DNA from: Dipteris shenzhenensis
Taxonomy: Eukaryota; Polypodiophyta; Polypodiopsida; Gleicheniales
Reading direction: 5' to 3' (one strand)
DNA: 64,000 nt
NCBI GenBank assembly: GCA_047967505.1
Contig: CM106540.1
This document shows, one piece after another, positions 10,801-22,088 of the stretch. Each line of letters begins with the position of its first letter. Positions within the stretch are counted from its first letter, which is position 1. The notes beneath the pieces were generated by a model that worked only from the letters and a program-made list of their open reading frames with translations, had not been told where the DNA came from and searched no databases. The position numbers and the translations under genes are program-made.

Positions 10801-10844
10801 ATAAACGATGAAAGGAGAATATAAATGTCGTAGATGCAACCCAC

Positions 10845-11068
10845 CTGTCACGATATCTGTTGCACTAACCGCTTTGATTCCTTTGATCGCGTTGGAAGTA
10901 TTGGCGGCTTCAAAAACGGGAGTCAAAGGGATTCTGAAGCAATTCTATGCTCACAATCAAACGAATTGAAACAAAAACATCACCACGCACTCTACCTGTC
11001 GTTACAAGGATCACTACTTGAAGCAAAACTAGCCCCAGCGCTGATAACAAAAACGATCGCCTTAGCAT
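10845..11068 (-). CDS. Possible first exons of a secreted or membrane protein
   Basis: On the minus strand an ATG at 11068 opens MLRRSFLLSALGLVLLQVV, a short basic N-terminus followed by a long hydrophobic stretch, as in a signal peptide or anchor. The frame reaches a good donor (ACAG/GTAGAG, exon edge at 10996). Downstream, 10845-10933 has a plausible acceptor (TTCAG/A) and donor (GACAG/GTGGG) and an open frame reading LTPVFEAANTSNAIKG. The phases of these two pieces do not match as drawn, so at least one splice site is misplaced or the gene is broken. A 14-codon upstream ORF (MSDNYAV...) precedes it. I do not recognise the protein. Confidence 0.25.
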
Positions 11069-11099
11069 TCTGAATTTCCTCTCTCTTGGTCGTTCAAGA

Positions 11100-13055
11100 A
11101 TTTAGTCGAGGCAGAAAGGTCAGCTGAAGCTGCGATAAATCTGTCGCCTTCTAACAGCTTTCAAGCGCTTCTCGAACAGCGTAGTTATCTGACATTTCAA
11201 CGTTTCGTATTATTGTTTGTTTACACTGTAGCCTCACGTGAGTTCTCAGTCCTATTACCAAGTCTGATTCCGCTTACCGGTTACTTGCTCATTGCCGAAT
11301 CGCCGCAGCTTTCAACTGCACGTCCGTATGGCAATTTGAATCGTTATCGCGAATCAGCTGAGCGTTAACGATTTGTAACTCCATCGGAGATTAGCAAAGC
11401 CTTCTGGATGCTGGCATTGACTCTTGCAACACCTCCATAGTGAGCGCAGCGATGAAAAGCCCAGATAGATATACAAATCTGTCCCCCAACTTTGTCGACC
11501 TCCGTAGAATGGGAATGCGCATAAGCAAAGTGGGCAGCAAAGTGGGCAGCAGGATAAAGCAAGCGTTGAAGAAGAAGATGGTGGCCACGATGGTTCTAAG
11601 GGGCTTAGCACATGGGAACAAATAGGATGGGAATGGGAAAAGGTGGTCCAAAGTGGTCCCATGCATATTTTTATCCTATTCCCATCCTAGGGATGGGTTT
11701 AGGAGGAAGAGGACACATGCCAATCGTTGCGCTTGGGCATTGGAATGCTGGGCTAGAATTGGCAAAATCTACAAAGCCAGCTGGGTCAGTAGTCCAATGC
11801 CCGTAGCATTTTGGAGCAAATCCTCCATGGACCAGCCCCATTGGCATACGTCGGGAGGCCCTCTCACCTTAGCGTGCACACACACCGCCCCACCGCCCAA
11901 TCCTCGCAATGTCAACAACGAGAAGGATGGATGAAAGGGGCTTGGGCAAGGGGTTGAGACTACCCACGCTTATGGTGCTCCCTTTTTATGTAGCCACTAT
12001 TATGATGCCCAATAGTGACCACATCATCTCATGCCCCTACTAGGTGCTTGCTTTGTAAACACCCTTACCCACACTCCTTGCTCGAATCCTACCCGCCCAC
12101 ACCCCCCTCATCGCAACCCACCCAAGATAAGGCAAGCATACCTCTCTAGAGAGCGCCCCTCATGGTTGGACCCTAGAGTCTTTCCATCGATTAACTTGAG
12201 GCATTTCAACATGTGTCTTTTGCATCTAGCTTCTGATAGTACACACACACACACGTAAAATCAATATAGTAAGTTATTTGTTCTTGAGAGATGTAAGAGA
12301 GGTAATGTTTTGAGGGAGAAGAAAGGTAGAGATTTTTTAGTAAGTTCTTGTCTTACAATTGTCACTTTTGAATTTGGAGGAAATGGCAATGTCCCAAGCT
12401 ATGAGGGTCAGTGCAAAATCATTAATCATGGATGGTACATATTGACCAAAATACAAAGTGTTTTATATTAATTACCATGGAGAAAGTCTTCAAGTCAACT
12501 TATAGTGCCTGGAAAATGTTGGCCCAATCCTGGAGATAGATCATGAATAAAATAGATTCATGTACACAATGTGTAAAAATAGAAATGGTGAAGACATAGT
12601 ATAAGTTATGAATGAGTGAGAAGAAGTATTTTTGCCAGCTAATGCCAAACTCAGTAAGATTTCCACAAATACTACATGTCTTCGAGTCTTTAAGGTATAT
12701 ATGGATGCATTATCAAGTGTCGACACCTAAACCTTGAGGTTATCCTCCTGTGCTTGTGAAGAGAAGAGTGCCCATCCCCCCCACCCAAGGATAGGCTCTT
12801 GCTAGAACTCATGTGTAAGTCTTAAACTACAACATGGCTCTTTGCTTGTTTGTTCATGTGGATGGATAGACAGCAATCTGTTTTTCAAGATGCCTATTAG
12901 AAAAATAAAAATCACTGACATTGTACAAAACAATGGACAAAGATTTTACCCAATTCTTTTCTCATTTTCTGACAAAGACAATAGTTTGGAAAAAATCAAA
13001 ATTCACCCATTACTATCGGGGATAAGATAGGAGTTTAGCTAAAAGTGCGGATGTA
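11100..13055. other. No convincing gene; short AC repeat
   Basis: The open frames at 11354-11934 overlap on both strands and have biased composition, so I do not accept them. A short (AC)n run lies at 12241-12254. The remainder is A/T-rich and shows no recognised element. Confidence 0.5.
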
Positions 13056-13060
13056 AATAT

Positions 13061-13374
13061 TGTTGGAATATGAAGCCAAAGTGAGTCAAAAATGAGTGTA
13101 CTAGTGGTTTTATAGTCTAGTGAGTCCTAGACATGCCACATGTCATATTGGGAGATATCCCATAGACATTGTGACTTTCTAGAGTCTAGTGGTACACTAT
13201 ATATTGTTATACTTGTCTATTGTCTAATATATCAATCAACATCAAGCTTTATATCATGTGAGTATTTTGGTTATCATTGCCTAGCACTTTTTCTTTCATT
13301 TTCCTTTCCATTTTGCTTTTCATTATGCTTTCCACATTTCCATTCCATTCTTAGCCAGCTACTAGATCTCTTCA
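13061..13374 (+). repeat. Outer element 5' LTR
   Basis: A 314-bp LTR with a TATATATT segment near 13200 and T/C-rich sequence toward its 3' end. It is nearly identical to 21775-22088. Confidence 0.85.
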
Positions 13375-13725
13375 TGTGGTATCAGAGCTAGGTTCCTAGC
13401 CCTGCTTTGTCTTTCCCTTTCCCTTCCAAGAGTCTATTGGGAGATATCCCATAGACATTGTGACTTTCTAGAGTCTAGTGGTACACTATATATTGTTATA
13501 CTTGTCTATTGTCTAATATATCAATCAACATCAAGCTTTATATCATGTGAGTATTTTGGTTATCATTGCCTAGCACTTTTTCTTTCATTTTCCTTTCCAT
13601 TTTGCTTTTCATTATGCTTTCCACATTTCCATTCCATTCTTAGCCAGCTACTAGATCTCTTCATGTGGTATCAGAGCTAGGTTCCTAGCCCTGCTTTGTC
13701 TTTCCCTTTCCCTTCCAAGAGGTTG
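13146..13725 (+). repeat. 290-bp tandem duplication carrying a second PBS
   Basis: The segment from inside the 5' LTR through the PBS and leader (13146-13435) is repeated head-to-tail at 13436-13725 with almost no change. TGGTATCAGAGC therefore occurs twice, at 13377 and about 13667. The near-identity argues for a recent event, such as template slippage during reverse transcription. Confidence 0.85.
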
Positions 13726-14440
13726 AGGTGAGGGAGGCCAATGAAGCTACTCTACCTCCTCCTACTTGGAAGGCTGCCCTCTTCTCTCCTTAAATTCTCT
13801 TCTCCACGCCATGATCTGCTGCCACCTCTCTTCTCATTCCTTCAGCTACATCTTTCTGTGACCTATAGACGATGTAATGCTTTTATCTAGATCTGAAAGT
13901 AGAATCACAGCTTTGTGTCTTCAGCAAAGTTCTAGAGGATCTTGAGTACTACAAATTTCGTTTTTACATCATTGCAATCCGAGTTCTCTGTGAAAAGTTA
14001 CAGCCCTTGCAAGAACTGACGAAATTTGTTTCTGCGCGCGAATTTTGATCTAGAGCTCAATGATTTGACAGCCCAAGCATGACGCAACCAGCTCAACGTG
14101 GAGCTGTCCATCCTCTTCATCGTTGATCTTTGCTCCAGCCTACCATTTGCTCCTTCTTCCTGACATTCTCTTGGAGTTGTTGCCCGCAAGTTGGTGCTCG
14201 TATTTTGCCCGCCATTCTGCTCCACGTAGCTCTGCTGCCCACGCAGTTGTGAGCTCTTGACATTACATTGCGGTGACTCCTTCACGTGACTACTCCGACA
14301 CACTCATTGCTTATTCGATTAGTGTCTGAGGTACTTCGCATTGATTGACTTCCCGATTGGTCGTGGTACCTGAGGCTTCTACTTCGACATTGGTGACTCT
14401 CCTTCCTGCATTTTGAGAGTCATCATGTAATTTCTCCATG
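13726..14440. other. Outer-element internal sequence, left part
   Basis: Non-coding internal sequence between the duplicated leader and the inversion breakpoint. The 101-codon minus-strand frame at 13998-14303 resembles nothing I know. Confidence 0.5.
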
Positions 14441-14444
14441 TAGT

Positions 14445-14783
14445 GTCATCAAAGAATACTACGAGACAATCTTGATGCTTTAGAAAGATTCGGTTCATCA
14501 TTCTACTAAAAGTAGCTGGAGCATTGGTCAAACCAAATGGCATAACCAAAAACTCTCAATGACCCGTTTGCGTTCTGAAAGCAGTTTTGTAAACATCTTC
14601 ATCCGTCATTCTAACTTGATGATAACCAGATTTAAGATCAATCTTGCTAAAGACTTTAGCTCCTCTCAACTTGTCAAGTAAATCATCTACTCTTGGAATT
14701 GGATACCGATTCTTGACTGTAAGTTTGTTAAGTGCTCTATAATCCACACACATCCTAAATGTGCCATTTTTCTTTTTCACCAA
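14445..14783 (-). pseudogene. Chromovirus reverse transcriptase, N-terminal half
   Basis: Contains [20 protein letters not shown], the motif [25 protein letters not shown], then a TGA (CGA or GGA expected) and [15 protein letters not shown]. It ends at VVFFDD, the catalytic aspartate pair. At that point the sequence changes abruptly to unrelated DNA. The rest of the protein is on the other strand from 18785. Confidence 0.8.
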
Positions 14784-15184
14784 AAGAATCGGAGCACCAT
14801 ACGGGAGCTACTTGGTCTAATCAATTTTCTTTTCAGCAATTCTTCAATGTCTTTGAATCTCTTTTCTAAGATGTTTACTTGATATGGAGCTCTACAAGGA
14901 GGTGAATTTCTAGGTAAAATCTCTATGTGATGATCTTCAGGAAAAGACTTGGGTAAACCTGGGGGTAATTCGTCCAAGAAACAATATGAAAATTGCGAGA
15001 TAAAATCTTTATAATCGTCATTTGATTTAATTTGCACGGCCATTATCGAATTAACCAAAACCAGAAATGATTTTTCACCCTTCCTAAAAGCCCTTTTAGC
15101 TTGTGTGTGATTCAACAAAGGATTCATTTCATTCTTTATTTGTCCCTTTAAACAAATTCGACTATCCTTGTGTGTGATCCACAT
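14777..15184 (-). pseudogene. Chromovirus protease-RT linker
   Basis: This continues the frame after the stop that ends the protease. It contains DELPPGLPK and DHHIEILPRNSPPCRAPY, typical of the segment just upstream of Ty3/gypsy RT, and LIRPSSSRM, the start of RT. The frame is lost near 14777-14790 before the next block. Confidence 0.7.
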
Positions 15185-15223
15185 TTGGTGAGTGTTATAG
15201 TCAACATCAGGATTAAATTGATG

Positions 15224-16585
15224 TCACCACGGCATTCCCAAAATTATATCTTTTTCATTAAGAGGTGCTACTAAGAAATTTCTCCTTTCTTTATATGGAT
15301 TGATCGCGAGTTCCAAATCTTTCACTTCACTCAAGCAATTATATCTAGTCCCAATAAAAGTAGCTTTAACCTTGTACTGTGTTGGTGAAACTTTAAGATT
15401 CATTGCTTTTACTAATCGTTCAGAAATGAAATCGTGTGTACTTCCATCATCGTGTAGAAAAACAATTTCCTTCTCCTTTATTTTCCCCTTCATTTTAAGC
15501 AATGCATAAGGAAAAAGCTTACCTGATTTACCTGAGTCAGAAGTGTTACCCTCTTGCTTGACTTCGTCAATCACATTCATCTTTGCGGTTGATGTCTTCT
15601 TCTTTTTTGGACAATTATTTGCATAATGTCCCTCTTTGTGGCAGTTGAAACAAGTTTCCTTCTTCAAGTCTGTCTTCTTTTCTTCTTTTGCTTTGTCGCG
15701 GTTCTTCAAAGAGGTAGTCGATGGCGTAAAGCGAGAATACAGCTTGAACTCAAACTTCTTGTCCCTCTTATGAAAAGGAACAAAAGGTTTACTCTTTTCT
15801 CCATCCTTGGGTATCCCGTTCTTTCTTTCACAACTTGTAGCAAGTGATATGGCCGAACTCAAAGAATGAGGATGAAACATGTTGATCTCGGCTTTTATTT
15901 TAGCCCTAAGACCATATATAAATTTTCTCTTTTGCTCTTTCTCAAAAATCTTATCTATGGTTTGAAGTTGAATGAGAGATTGCCAAAATCTCTTATTATA
16001 TAAAGCAACATTCTCTTTTTCAAGTTGATGCAAACTATCCCATTGTTGACGGGCTTTTGACTTGAATTGTGTCGGAAGAAAATCTTTCTTCAATCTTTTC
16101 TTCAATTCGTTCCAAGTATTTGGTCGTCTTTTACTATTTTTGACCACATTCCACCATAGTGCCGCATTGTCAATAAGATGGTTAACAGCACATTTAATTT
16201 TATCTTTTTCAGGAAATCGTTCATCCTGGAAATAATCATCATGTTGACTAATCCATGCCAAAACAATTTTTGCATCTTTTTTCCCATCATATTTTTGAAA
16301 AGCAAAAGATTTCCCACTAATTTTATTTTCCTTTTTCTCTCTTAATGCAGATTTAACAGCTTTACGAATCACTCCCTCAGAATCAGATCCCGATGAACTC
16401 TCACCTCTCGCATGTCTCTTTCTTTTCTTGCTCTTAGATCTCTCAAGTTCTTTTTCTAACTTCTCTTGTTGATCTCTCTCTTGTAAAAGTTGAAGGTGAA
16501 ATGCATTAATTTGCTCTTGAATCGTAGGAGATGGCGGAAGATGTTGTGCCATTTTGCCAAAGCAAATAAATTCTCTTATACTCAA
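15224..16585 (-). CDS. Gag and protease of chromovirus (453 codons, open)
   Basis: Gag forms the particle shell and protease cuts the polyprotein. Residues 20-90 are charged and helical. About 95-255 is the retrotransposon gag core (ALWWNVVKN near 142, TWNELKKRL near 157). A CCHC zinc knuckle, CFNCHKEGHYANNC, spans 312-325. A protease-like segment follows with LHDDGSTHDFIS at 377-388; the catalytic D-S/T-G triad reads D-D-G, so activity is doubtful. The frame closes after LGMPW (TGA), where related elements usually carry a second Trp, which suggests a TGG-to-TGA change. The true start may be Met12 (MAQHLPP), nearest the usual gag start. Confidence 0.8.
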   Translation of the reverse strand: MSIREFICFGKMAQHLPPSPTIQEQINAFHLQLLQERDQQEKLEKELERSKSKKRKRHARGESSSGSDSEGVIRKAVKSALREKKENKISGKSFAFQKYDGKKDAKIVLAWISQHDDYFQDERFPEKDKIKCAVNHLIDNAALWWNVVKNSKRRPNTWNELKKRLKKDFLPTQFKSKARQQWDSLHQLEKENVALYNKRFWQSLIQLQTIDKIFEKEQKRKFIYGLRAKIKAEINMFHPHSLSSAISLATSCERKNGIPKDGEKSKPFVPFHKRDKKFEFKLYSRFTPSTTSLKNRDKAKEEKKTDLKKETCFNCHKEGHYANNCPKKKKTSTAKMNVIDEVKQEGNTSDSGKSGKLFPYALLKMKGKIKEKEIVFLHDDGSTHDFISERLVKAMNLKVSPTQYKVKATFIGTRYNCLSEVKDLELAINPYKERRNFLVAPLNEKDIILGMPW

Positions 16586-17546
16586 TAAAAAATAAAATTT
16601 GCTCAGTCATTATACTTATCTCTTGTGCGCTTGCCACCCAAGTTGAGAGCGTCCACACGTGTTGCCAATTGTCTTTGCCAAGTTCCGCAATACCAATTTT
16701 ATGATGCTATGAGTATGTGAGAAAATCTTCTCGACGCTTAGTGACGAGAGCTTTATGGCTTGTAGATTTTGCCGAATATTGCGTTGCCGGAGTAGAGGAG
16801 CCTCCAAGAATCAGCTTGAGGAGAGCTTCCCATATGCTCGAGAAATGAGAGAAATAGCACGAAAATAAGAGGGGTAGAAAAGGAGTAGAGGACTCCGATA
16901 AGTTGTTGAAAGACTTTGATAACTTATCAAGCAATTCCCATCGTCTTATCATTCTCAATCTGTTCTTATCTTCTTCTTCAACGTTTTTCCTTTGAAGAGC
17001 ATTTTCGGACTCGTTGATGTGCTCAAAATTAGCCCGAACGGATCGGGGAAATGGATTCGGAGGGTCCAAAAACCCTGTAGCCAACTTTAGAAGAGATTTC
17101 GTCGCCGAAATTTTATAAGCAGCTGCTTCTTGATTCCGCGCGGCCGATCGTGACAGGAAGAAGAACAAGCAGTAATTTCTTTTCAAGGGCTGTGTTCAGC
17201 CGTTATGGAGAGGCTTTGGAGGGAAGCTTAAGGGCTATGCACTGGAGCAAGAGAGAGAGGGAAATGGTGACGCAAGAAGAGAGAGGCGACTCGTCCGTCG
17301 CGCGGCGAAACAGAAAAGAAGCTCTGTGTTGTTTTTTTTTTTCCCATGAAGAAGAAGAAGACGACTTTGATCAAAGTCTTAAGGCCCTCAAAAAAAATTA
17401 ACTCATCATTTTACCACTCTCCCAACCTCCCAAGTACATTTGGAGCTCTCTTTTGGAAATCTCACTCTACAGATCCTTCAACTCTCTTTCCAACAATGTC
17501 TTGGAGAAGGACCTCTCAATCTCACTCCTCTTGGAGCATAGCAAGA
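16586..17546 (-). other. Chromovirus leader between PBS and gag
   Basis: Untranslated leader in the element's direction. Open frames here lack known domains. A 10-T run lies at about 17331-17340 on the plus strand. Confidence 0.5.
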
Positions 17547-17558
17547 GCTCTGATACCA
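17547..17558 (-). promoter_or_regulatory. Chromovirus primer binding site
   Basis: Reads TGGTATCAGAGC on the minus strand, one base beyond the 5' LTR. It is complementary to the 3' end of plant initiator tRNA-Met. Confidence 0.8.
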
Positions 17559-17559
17559 T

Positions 17560-18264
17560 TGAAACGTAAATACAATTCAAACACATACGATAGCACCAAA
17601 AATCGAATATGCACGGAAACTCATAAAAGACGAGGTAATCACTGAGGTGTGTGGCTCGTGATCCCATACCAAGAGTATTTATAATATTTCAATAAGCACA
17701 TGAGCCATAGATACAAAGTTACGTATTCATCTCTTGATCATCCCTTTTCCATACTTTTCTCTTGAGCATCTTTTTATCTTACTTTTCTCTATGTCACTCC
17801 TTTTCTCACGTACTCATCCAAATTTACATGTCAAAAGTGAAAGGCTTTTAAGCACTCTCCCTTATCCAAAATGTAATGACCCTTGGCCATTTAACAAGTC
17901 ACATAACACTAGCACAAAACCATGGCATTTAGCCTTTATTCCCTCGAGCATGTTTACTTCCATCCGTCCATGTCATTTCCTGTACTCAATAAACCAATCC
18001 ACCATTAGTCAAATACTTAGCGCAATGATATACATCATATGATTAGCCAATCATGCTAACTAATGGTCTTTACAAATGACAAACCATTAATGTGAGTATT
18101 TCTAAATGGGCATCACCCATGATACTTATTAATGGCACATGTTTAGTTAGGCGTCCCTGACTAAACCCAAGCATTTAAATAGAACCCCCACCACGTTTGG
18201 TGCGATTCTATAAATACTTTGCATCATTTCGAACAAGAGCTTTGAGAAACACTTTCTTGTAACA
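17560..18264 (-). repeat. Chromovirus 5' LTR (in inverted half)
   Basis: A 705-bp LTR reading TGTTAC...TTTCA on the minus strand, inverted relative to its partner at 21043-21757. AGGTG at 18265-18269 is its side of the target duplication. Confidence 0.85.
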
Positions 18265-18269
18265 AGGTG

Positions 18270-18784
18270 AGAGACTACTGAAATGGAACCAAGAACAAAA
18301 CATGATAATGATGGTCTAAGGCGAGGGACTATTGGAATGAAACAAAGAACAGAACATGACAATGATGGTCATCAAACTGTGCACCCTATGTAACTCAGAG
18401 GCTAAAGTCTGAGCTTGTTTAGAGGTTGATCCAAGCACTCTCATGGCTTGAGACTCAACATGCTCAGAGGCTCATGTTATAGCATGGCTACATGACTACC
18501 TCATAGGTCTAGGAATACACCAACATCCTGGAACTCAACCAGGCCTGATAACGAGACCTATCAAAGCCAATACATGGCTCTCACAATACATCCCCCTCTA
18601 AACCTATCAAAGCCAATACATGGCTCTCACAGTACATCCCTCCTTGGCTTCATAACAGGACATGTTAGGAAGCCACACACCAAAATAGGAAAACTAATAC
18701 ATCTATTTAAGGTAGAGGACCTTTAGACTCGATGAATACCAAACACTCAATACATATCATTTTAGGGGGACTACCCAAGCTAGG
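18270..18784 (-). other. Inverted piece of outer element
   Basis: Lies between the inverted 5' LTR's target duplication and the inversion breakpoint, so by position it is internal sequence of the outer element carried along. No coding content; TATCAAAGCCAATACATGGC occurs twice near 18560 and 18605. Confidence 0.55.
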
Positions 18785-19434
18785 CTATTGGTTTTTAGCA
18801 AAAATACTAAAGATCACAAGGAACATTTAGAATTGACTTTTTCTCTTTTAAAAGAAAATCAATTATACATCAATTCTGAGAAGAGTTTATTATTTCAAGA
18901 TCGCATTGAATACTTGGGTCATATCGTTTCAAGTAAAGATATTCAAGTAGACCCAAAGAAAGTGAAATGTATAGAAACCTGGCCAAGGCCTAAAGATATA
19001 CATGAAATGAGATCATTTTTAGGCTTATGTAGTTACTACAGGAAATTCGTTAGGAGCTTTGCTTTCTTAGCAAATCCACTGACCTATCTCCTAAAGAAAA
19101 CTACAAAGTTCATTTGGATTCCAGCCATGAAAAATCATTTCAAGCTTTAAAAGAAGCTTTAGTCAAATCTCCAATACTTCAGTTACCGAACTTTTCACTA
19201 CCTTTCTTTATTGTCGTAACTGATGCTAGTGGAACTGCAATTGGAGCTGTGCTTATGCAAGATAATCATCCGATAGCATTTGAAAGTAGAAAGCTTAAGC
19301 CAGCAGAGTTCAATTATAGCACCTATGACAAAGAATTGATAGTAGTTGTACGTGCCCTAAGGATTTGGAAACATTATTTAATGGGTTCAGAATTTTTATC
19401 AAGACTGATCGACAAAGCATTAAGCACCTCTTGA
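18785..19434 (+). pseudogene. Chromovirus RT C-terminal half and RNase H start
   Basis: From LVFSKNTKDHKEHL through FQDRIEYLGHIVS, MRSFLGLCSYYRKFV and NPLTYLLKK (RT thumb), then after a frame change near 19130 into VVTDASGTAIGAVLMQ, the first catalytic Asp of Ty3/gypsy RNase H, and YDKELIVVVRALRIWKHYL with the conserved Glu. A further frameshift follows near 19395. Confidence 0.8.
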
Positions 19435-20105
19435 CGCAACCATTGATTTCTGATAGACATATCAAATGGGCTTCTTTTATTCAAAGTTTACAGCCAATGA
19501 TTCAATATCAGCCCGGAAAAGAAAATACGGTTGCAGATGCATTAAGTCGAAGACTGAAAATTAACAACATTTCAGTAATTGAAATACAGCCATTTGAGGC
19601 AATGAAAAATTCTTACCACGATGACTCTGATTTCTTTGATATATGGACTAAGCTGGAGCAGAACAATTGGAGTCCTATATCTAGCTATTCAGTGAATGAT
19701 GGATATCTCTTTTATGAGAAAAGACTTTGCATCACCAGTCCATTTAGATTACAAGTAATGGAGGAAATGCATCAACCTCCTTATGTGGGACATCGAGGGG
19801 TGACTGCAACTTATCAAAGTATTGTCAAAGAATTTCATTGGCCTTTAATGAAGAAAGACATCTCTAAGTATGTTTCTGAATGTTTGATTTGCCAAAAGAT
19901 TAAAAGTTTAAAGGGGAAAACACTAGGACTATTAATGCCTTTGTCTATTCCTTCACAGTCTTGGGAACAAATATCTATGCATTTTATTACAAGGTTTCCT
20001 TTGACTTTTAATAAGAATAACATGATCTGGACTATCGTGGACCGCTTTATTTATTGCCTTGCAAAAAGACATTATCTGCACCACAAGCGGCACACATGTA
20101 TTTGA
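19365..20105 (+). pseudogene. Chromovirus RNase H end and integrase N-terminal part
   Basis: FIKTDRQSIKHLL and PGKENTVADALSRR end RNase H. Integrase then begins with its zinc-binding HHCC domain, visible as HQPPYVGHRG and CLICQKIK, followed by the first part of the catalytic core. There SMHFITRFP has His where the first catalytic Asp normally stands. The frame is lost near 20060. Confidence 0.75.
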
Positions 20106-20600
20106 AGTACGTTTTTCCACATCATGGATTACCAAAGATTATAGTTTCAGATCGAGACTCCAAGTTTTGTAGTGCCTTTTGGAGAACTTTATTTGAAAAT
20201 CTTGGCACCAAGGTGGATTTTACTTCAGCTTTCCATCCTGAAGCAAATGAACAAACGGAGGTAACCAACACTATCTTGGATATGCATCGGATATATGTTG
20301 ATGCTCAAGGTAGATATTGGGATAAGTATTTGCATTTTTTGCAATTTGCTTATAACAATACGATCCATTCTACTATAGGAAGAGCTCCATTAGAAATAAT
20401 ATATGGAAAGTTATTACCGATCCCTATCACAAGGATTAGTCAAAAGATAGAAGCTGCAGATGATTTTACAAAAAACTATGATCAGATCATGAGAGAAGTG
20501 ACTGACGCCATTAAGAGAGATCAAGAGAAGTATACTAAGCAAGCAAATAAGAAAAGACAACATATGATGTATAAGGAAGGAGATGTTGTCCTTCTATGAG
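20054..20600 (+). pseudogene. Chromovirus integrase core, C-terminal part
   Basis: Continues the core with VSDRDSKFCSAFWRTLF (second catalytic Asp) and FHPEANEQTEVTN (catalytic Glu), then WDKYLHFLQFAYNNTIHST and GRAPLEIIYG, typical of plant gypsy integrases. It ends in YKEGDVVLL and a TGA. Confidence 0.8.
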
Positions 20601-21014
20601 TTGAAAAGAGGTGTTTAAAGAGTGTCGATAAATGCCCTGCAGTGAAATTAGCACCGAGGTTTTATGGACCTTTCAAGATTATCGCTAAGGTAAATGATTT
20701 GACTTTTCATTTGGACTTGCCAAATCATTGGAAGATTCATAATTCCTCACATTCATCTCTTGAAACCTTTTAAAGGAAAATTACCAACGCATCCTGTATA
20801 TGAAGAACCACCTTTGATTGTTAATGAAGTTGAAGTTCAGGAGCCTAATTGTATTCTAGATGATCAGCAAAGAACAACGCGCAAAGGAAAGACTTATAAC
20901 TCCTATTTATTGAAGTTTAAAAATCATCCAAAAGAGAATGCACAGTGGTTCCTTGAGCAGTTTTTTCGAGACCATCCTGATATCCTTAACTCATATAAAC
21001 GGAATCACAACTGA
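20601..21014 (+). pseudogene. Chromovirus integrase tail with chromodomain
   Basis: After a stop the reading gives LAPRFYGPFKII and LDLPNHWKIHN, then a frame change near 20757, then YLLKFKNHPKENAQWFLEQF. That last segment is a chromodomain-like strand-helix of the kind chromoviruses use to guide integration to heterochromatin. The end is at TGA 21012-21014, 28 bp before the 3' LTR. Confidence 0.7.
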
Positions 21015-21042
21015 GGTTAGTTGCACTTTAAGCAAGAGGTAA

Positions 21043-21757
21043 TGTTACGATAAAGTATTTCTCAAAGCTCTTGTTCGAAATGATGTAAAGTATTTATAGG
21101 ATCACAACAGACGTGGCGGGGGTTCTATTTAAATGCTTGGGACGCCTAACTAAACGTGTGCCATTAATAAGTATTATGTGTGATGCCCATTTAGAAATAC
21201 TCACATTAATGGATTGTCATTTGTAAATACCATTACTTAGCATGATTGGCTAATCATATGATGTATATCATTGCGCTAAGTATTTGACTAATGGTGGATT
21301 GGTTTATTGAATACAGGAAATGACATGCACGGATGGGAGTAAACACGCTCGAGGGAATAAAGGCTAAATGCCATGGTTTTGTGCTAGTGTTATGTGATGT
21401 ATTAAATGGCCAAGGGTCATTACATTTTGGATAAGGGAGAGTGCTTAAAAGCCTTACACTTTTGACATGTAAATTTGGATGAGTACGTGAGAAAAGGAGT
21501 GACATAGAGAAAAGTAAGGTAAAAGGATGCTCAAGACAAAAGTATGGAAAAGGGATGATCAAGAGATAAATATGTGACTTTGTATCTATGGCTCATGTGC
21601 TTATTGAAATATTATAAATACTCTTGGTGTGGGATCACGAGCCACACACCTTGAGGGGGGAGATTGTACCCAGTGATTGCCTCTTGTCTTTTATGAGTTT
21701 CCGTGCATATTCGATTTTTGGTGCTATTGTATGTGTTTGAATTGTATTTACGTTTCA
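21043..21757 (+). repeat. Chromovirus 3' LTR
   Basis: A 715-bp LTR, TGTTACG...GTTTCA, matching the inverted 5' LTR throughout. The target duplication CACCT follows at 21758-21762. Only about 12 bp then separate it from the outer element's 3' LTR. Confidence 0.85.
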
Positions 21758-21774
21758 CACCTTGCCCGGGGGGG

Positions 21775-22088
21775 TGTTGGAATATGAAGCCAAAGTGAGT
21801 CAAAAATGAGTGTACTAGTGGTTTTATAGTGTAGTGAGTCTTAGACATGCCACGTGTCATATTGGGAGATATCCCATAGACATTGTGACTTTCTAGAGTC
21901 TAGTGGCACACTATATATTGTTGTACTTGTCTATTGTCTAATATATCAGTCAACATCAAGCTTTATATCATGTGAGTATTTTGTTTATCATTGCCTAGCA
22001 CTTGTTCTTTCATTTTCCTTTCCATTTTGCTTTTCATTATGCTTTCCACATTTCCATTCCGTTCCTAGCTAGCTACTAGATCTCTTCA
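21775..22088 (+). repeat. Outer element 3' LTR
   Basis: A 314-bp partner of 13061-13374, preceded by a G-rich purine tract (CCCGGGGGGG) that served as plus-strand primer site. Confidence 0.85.

Larger units (their letters stand above)
14445..21762. mobile_element. Ty3/gypsy chromovirus with its 5' half inverted
   Basis: The 5' LTR, PBS, gag, protease and first half of RT lie on the minus strand (18264 down to about 14445). The second half of RT, RNase H, integrase, chromodomain and 3' LTR lie on the plus strand (about 18785 to 21757). The RT reading stops at FFDD on the minus side and resumes with LVFSKNTKDHKEHL on the plus side, as one protein would. The target duplication is AGGTG at 18265-18269, the reverse complement of CACCT at 21758-21762. 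This is therefore one insertion that later suffered an inversion with ends near 14445 and 18784, not two elements. Confidence 0.85.

Noticed and set aside
11354-11666. Overlapping minus frames of 65-102 codons
   Set aside because: Three frames open at once through a biased-composition segment; none resembles a protein.
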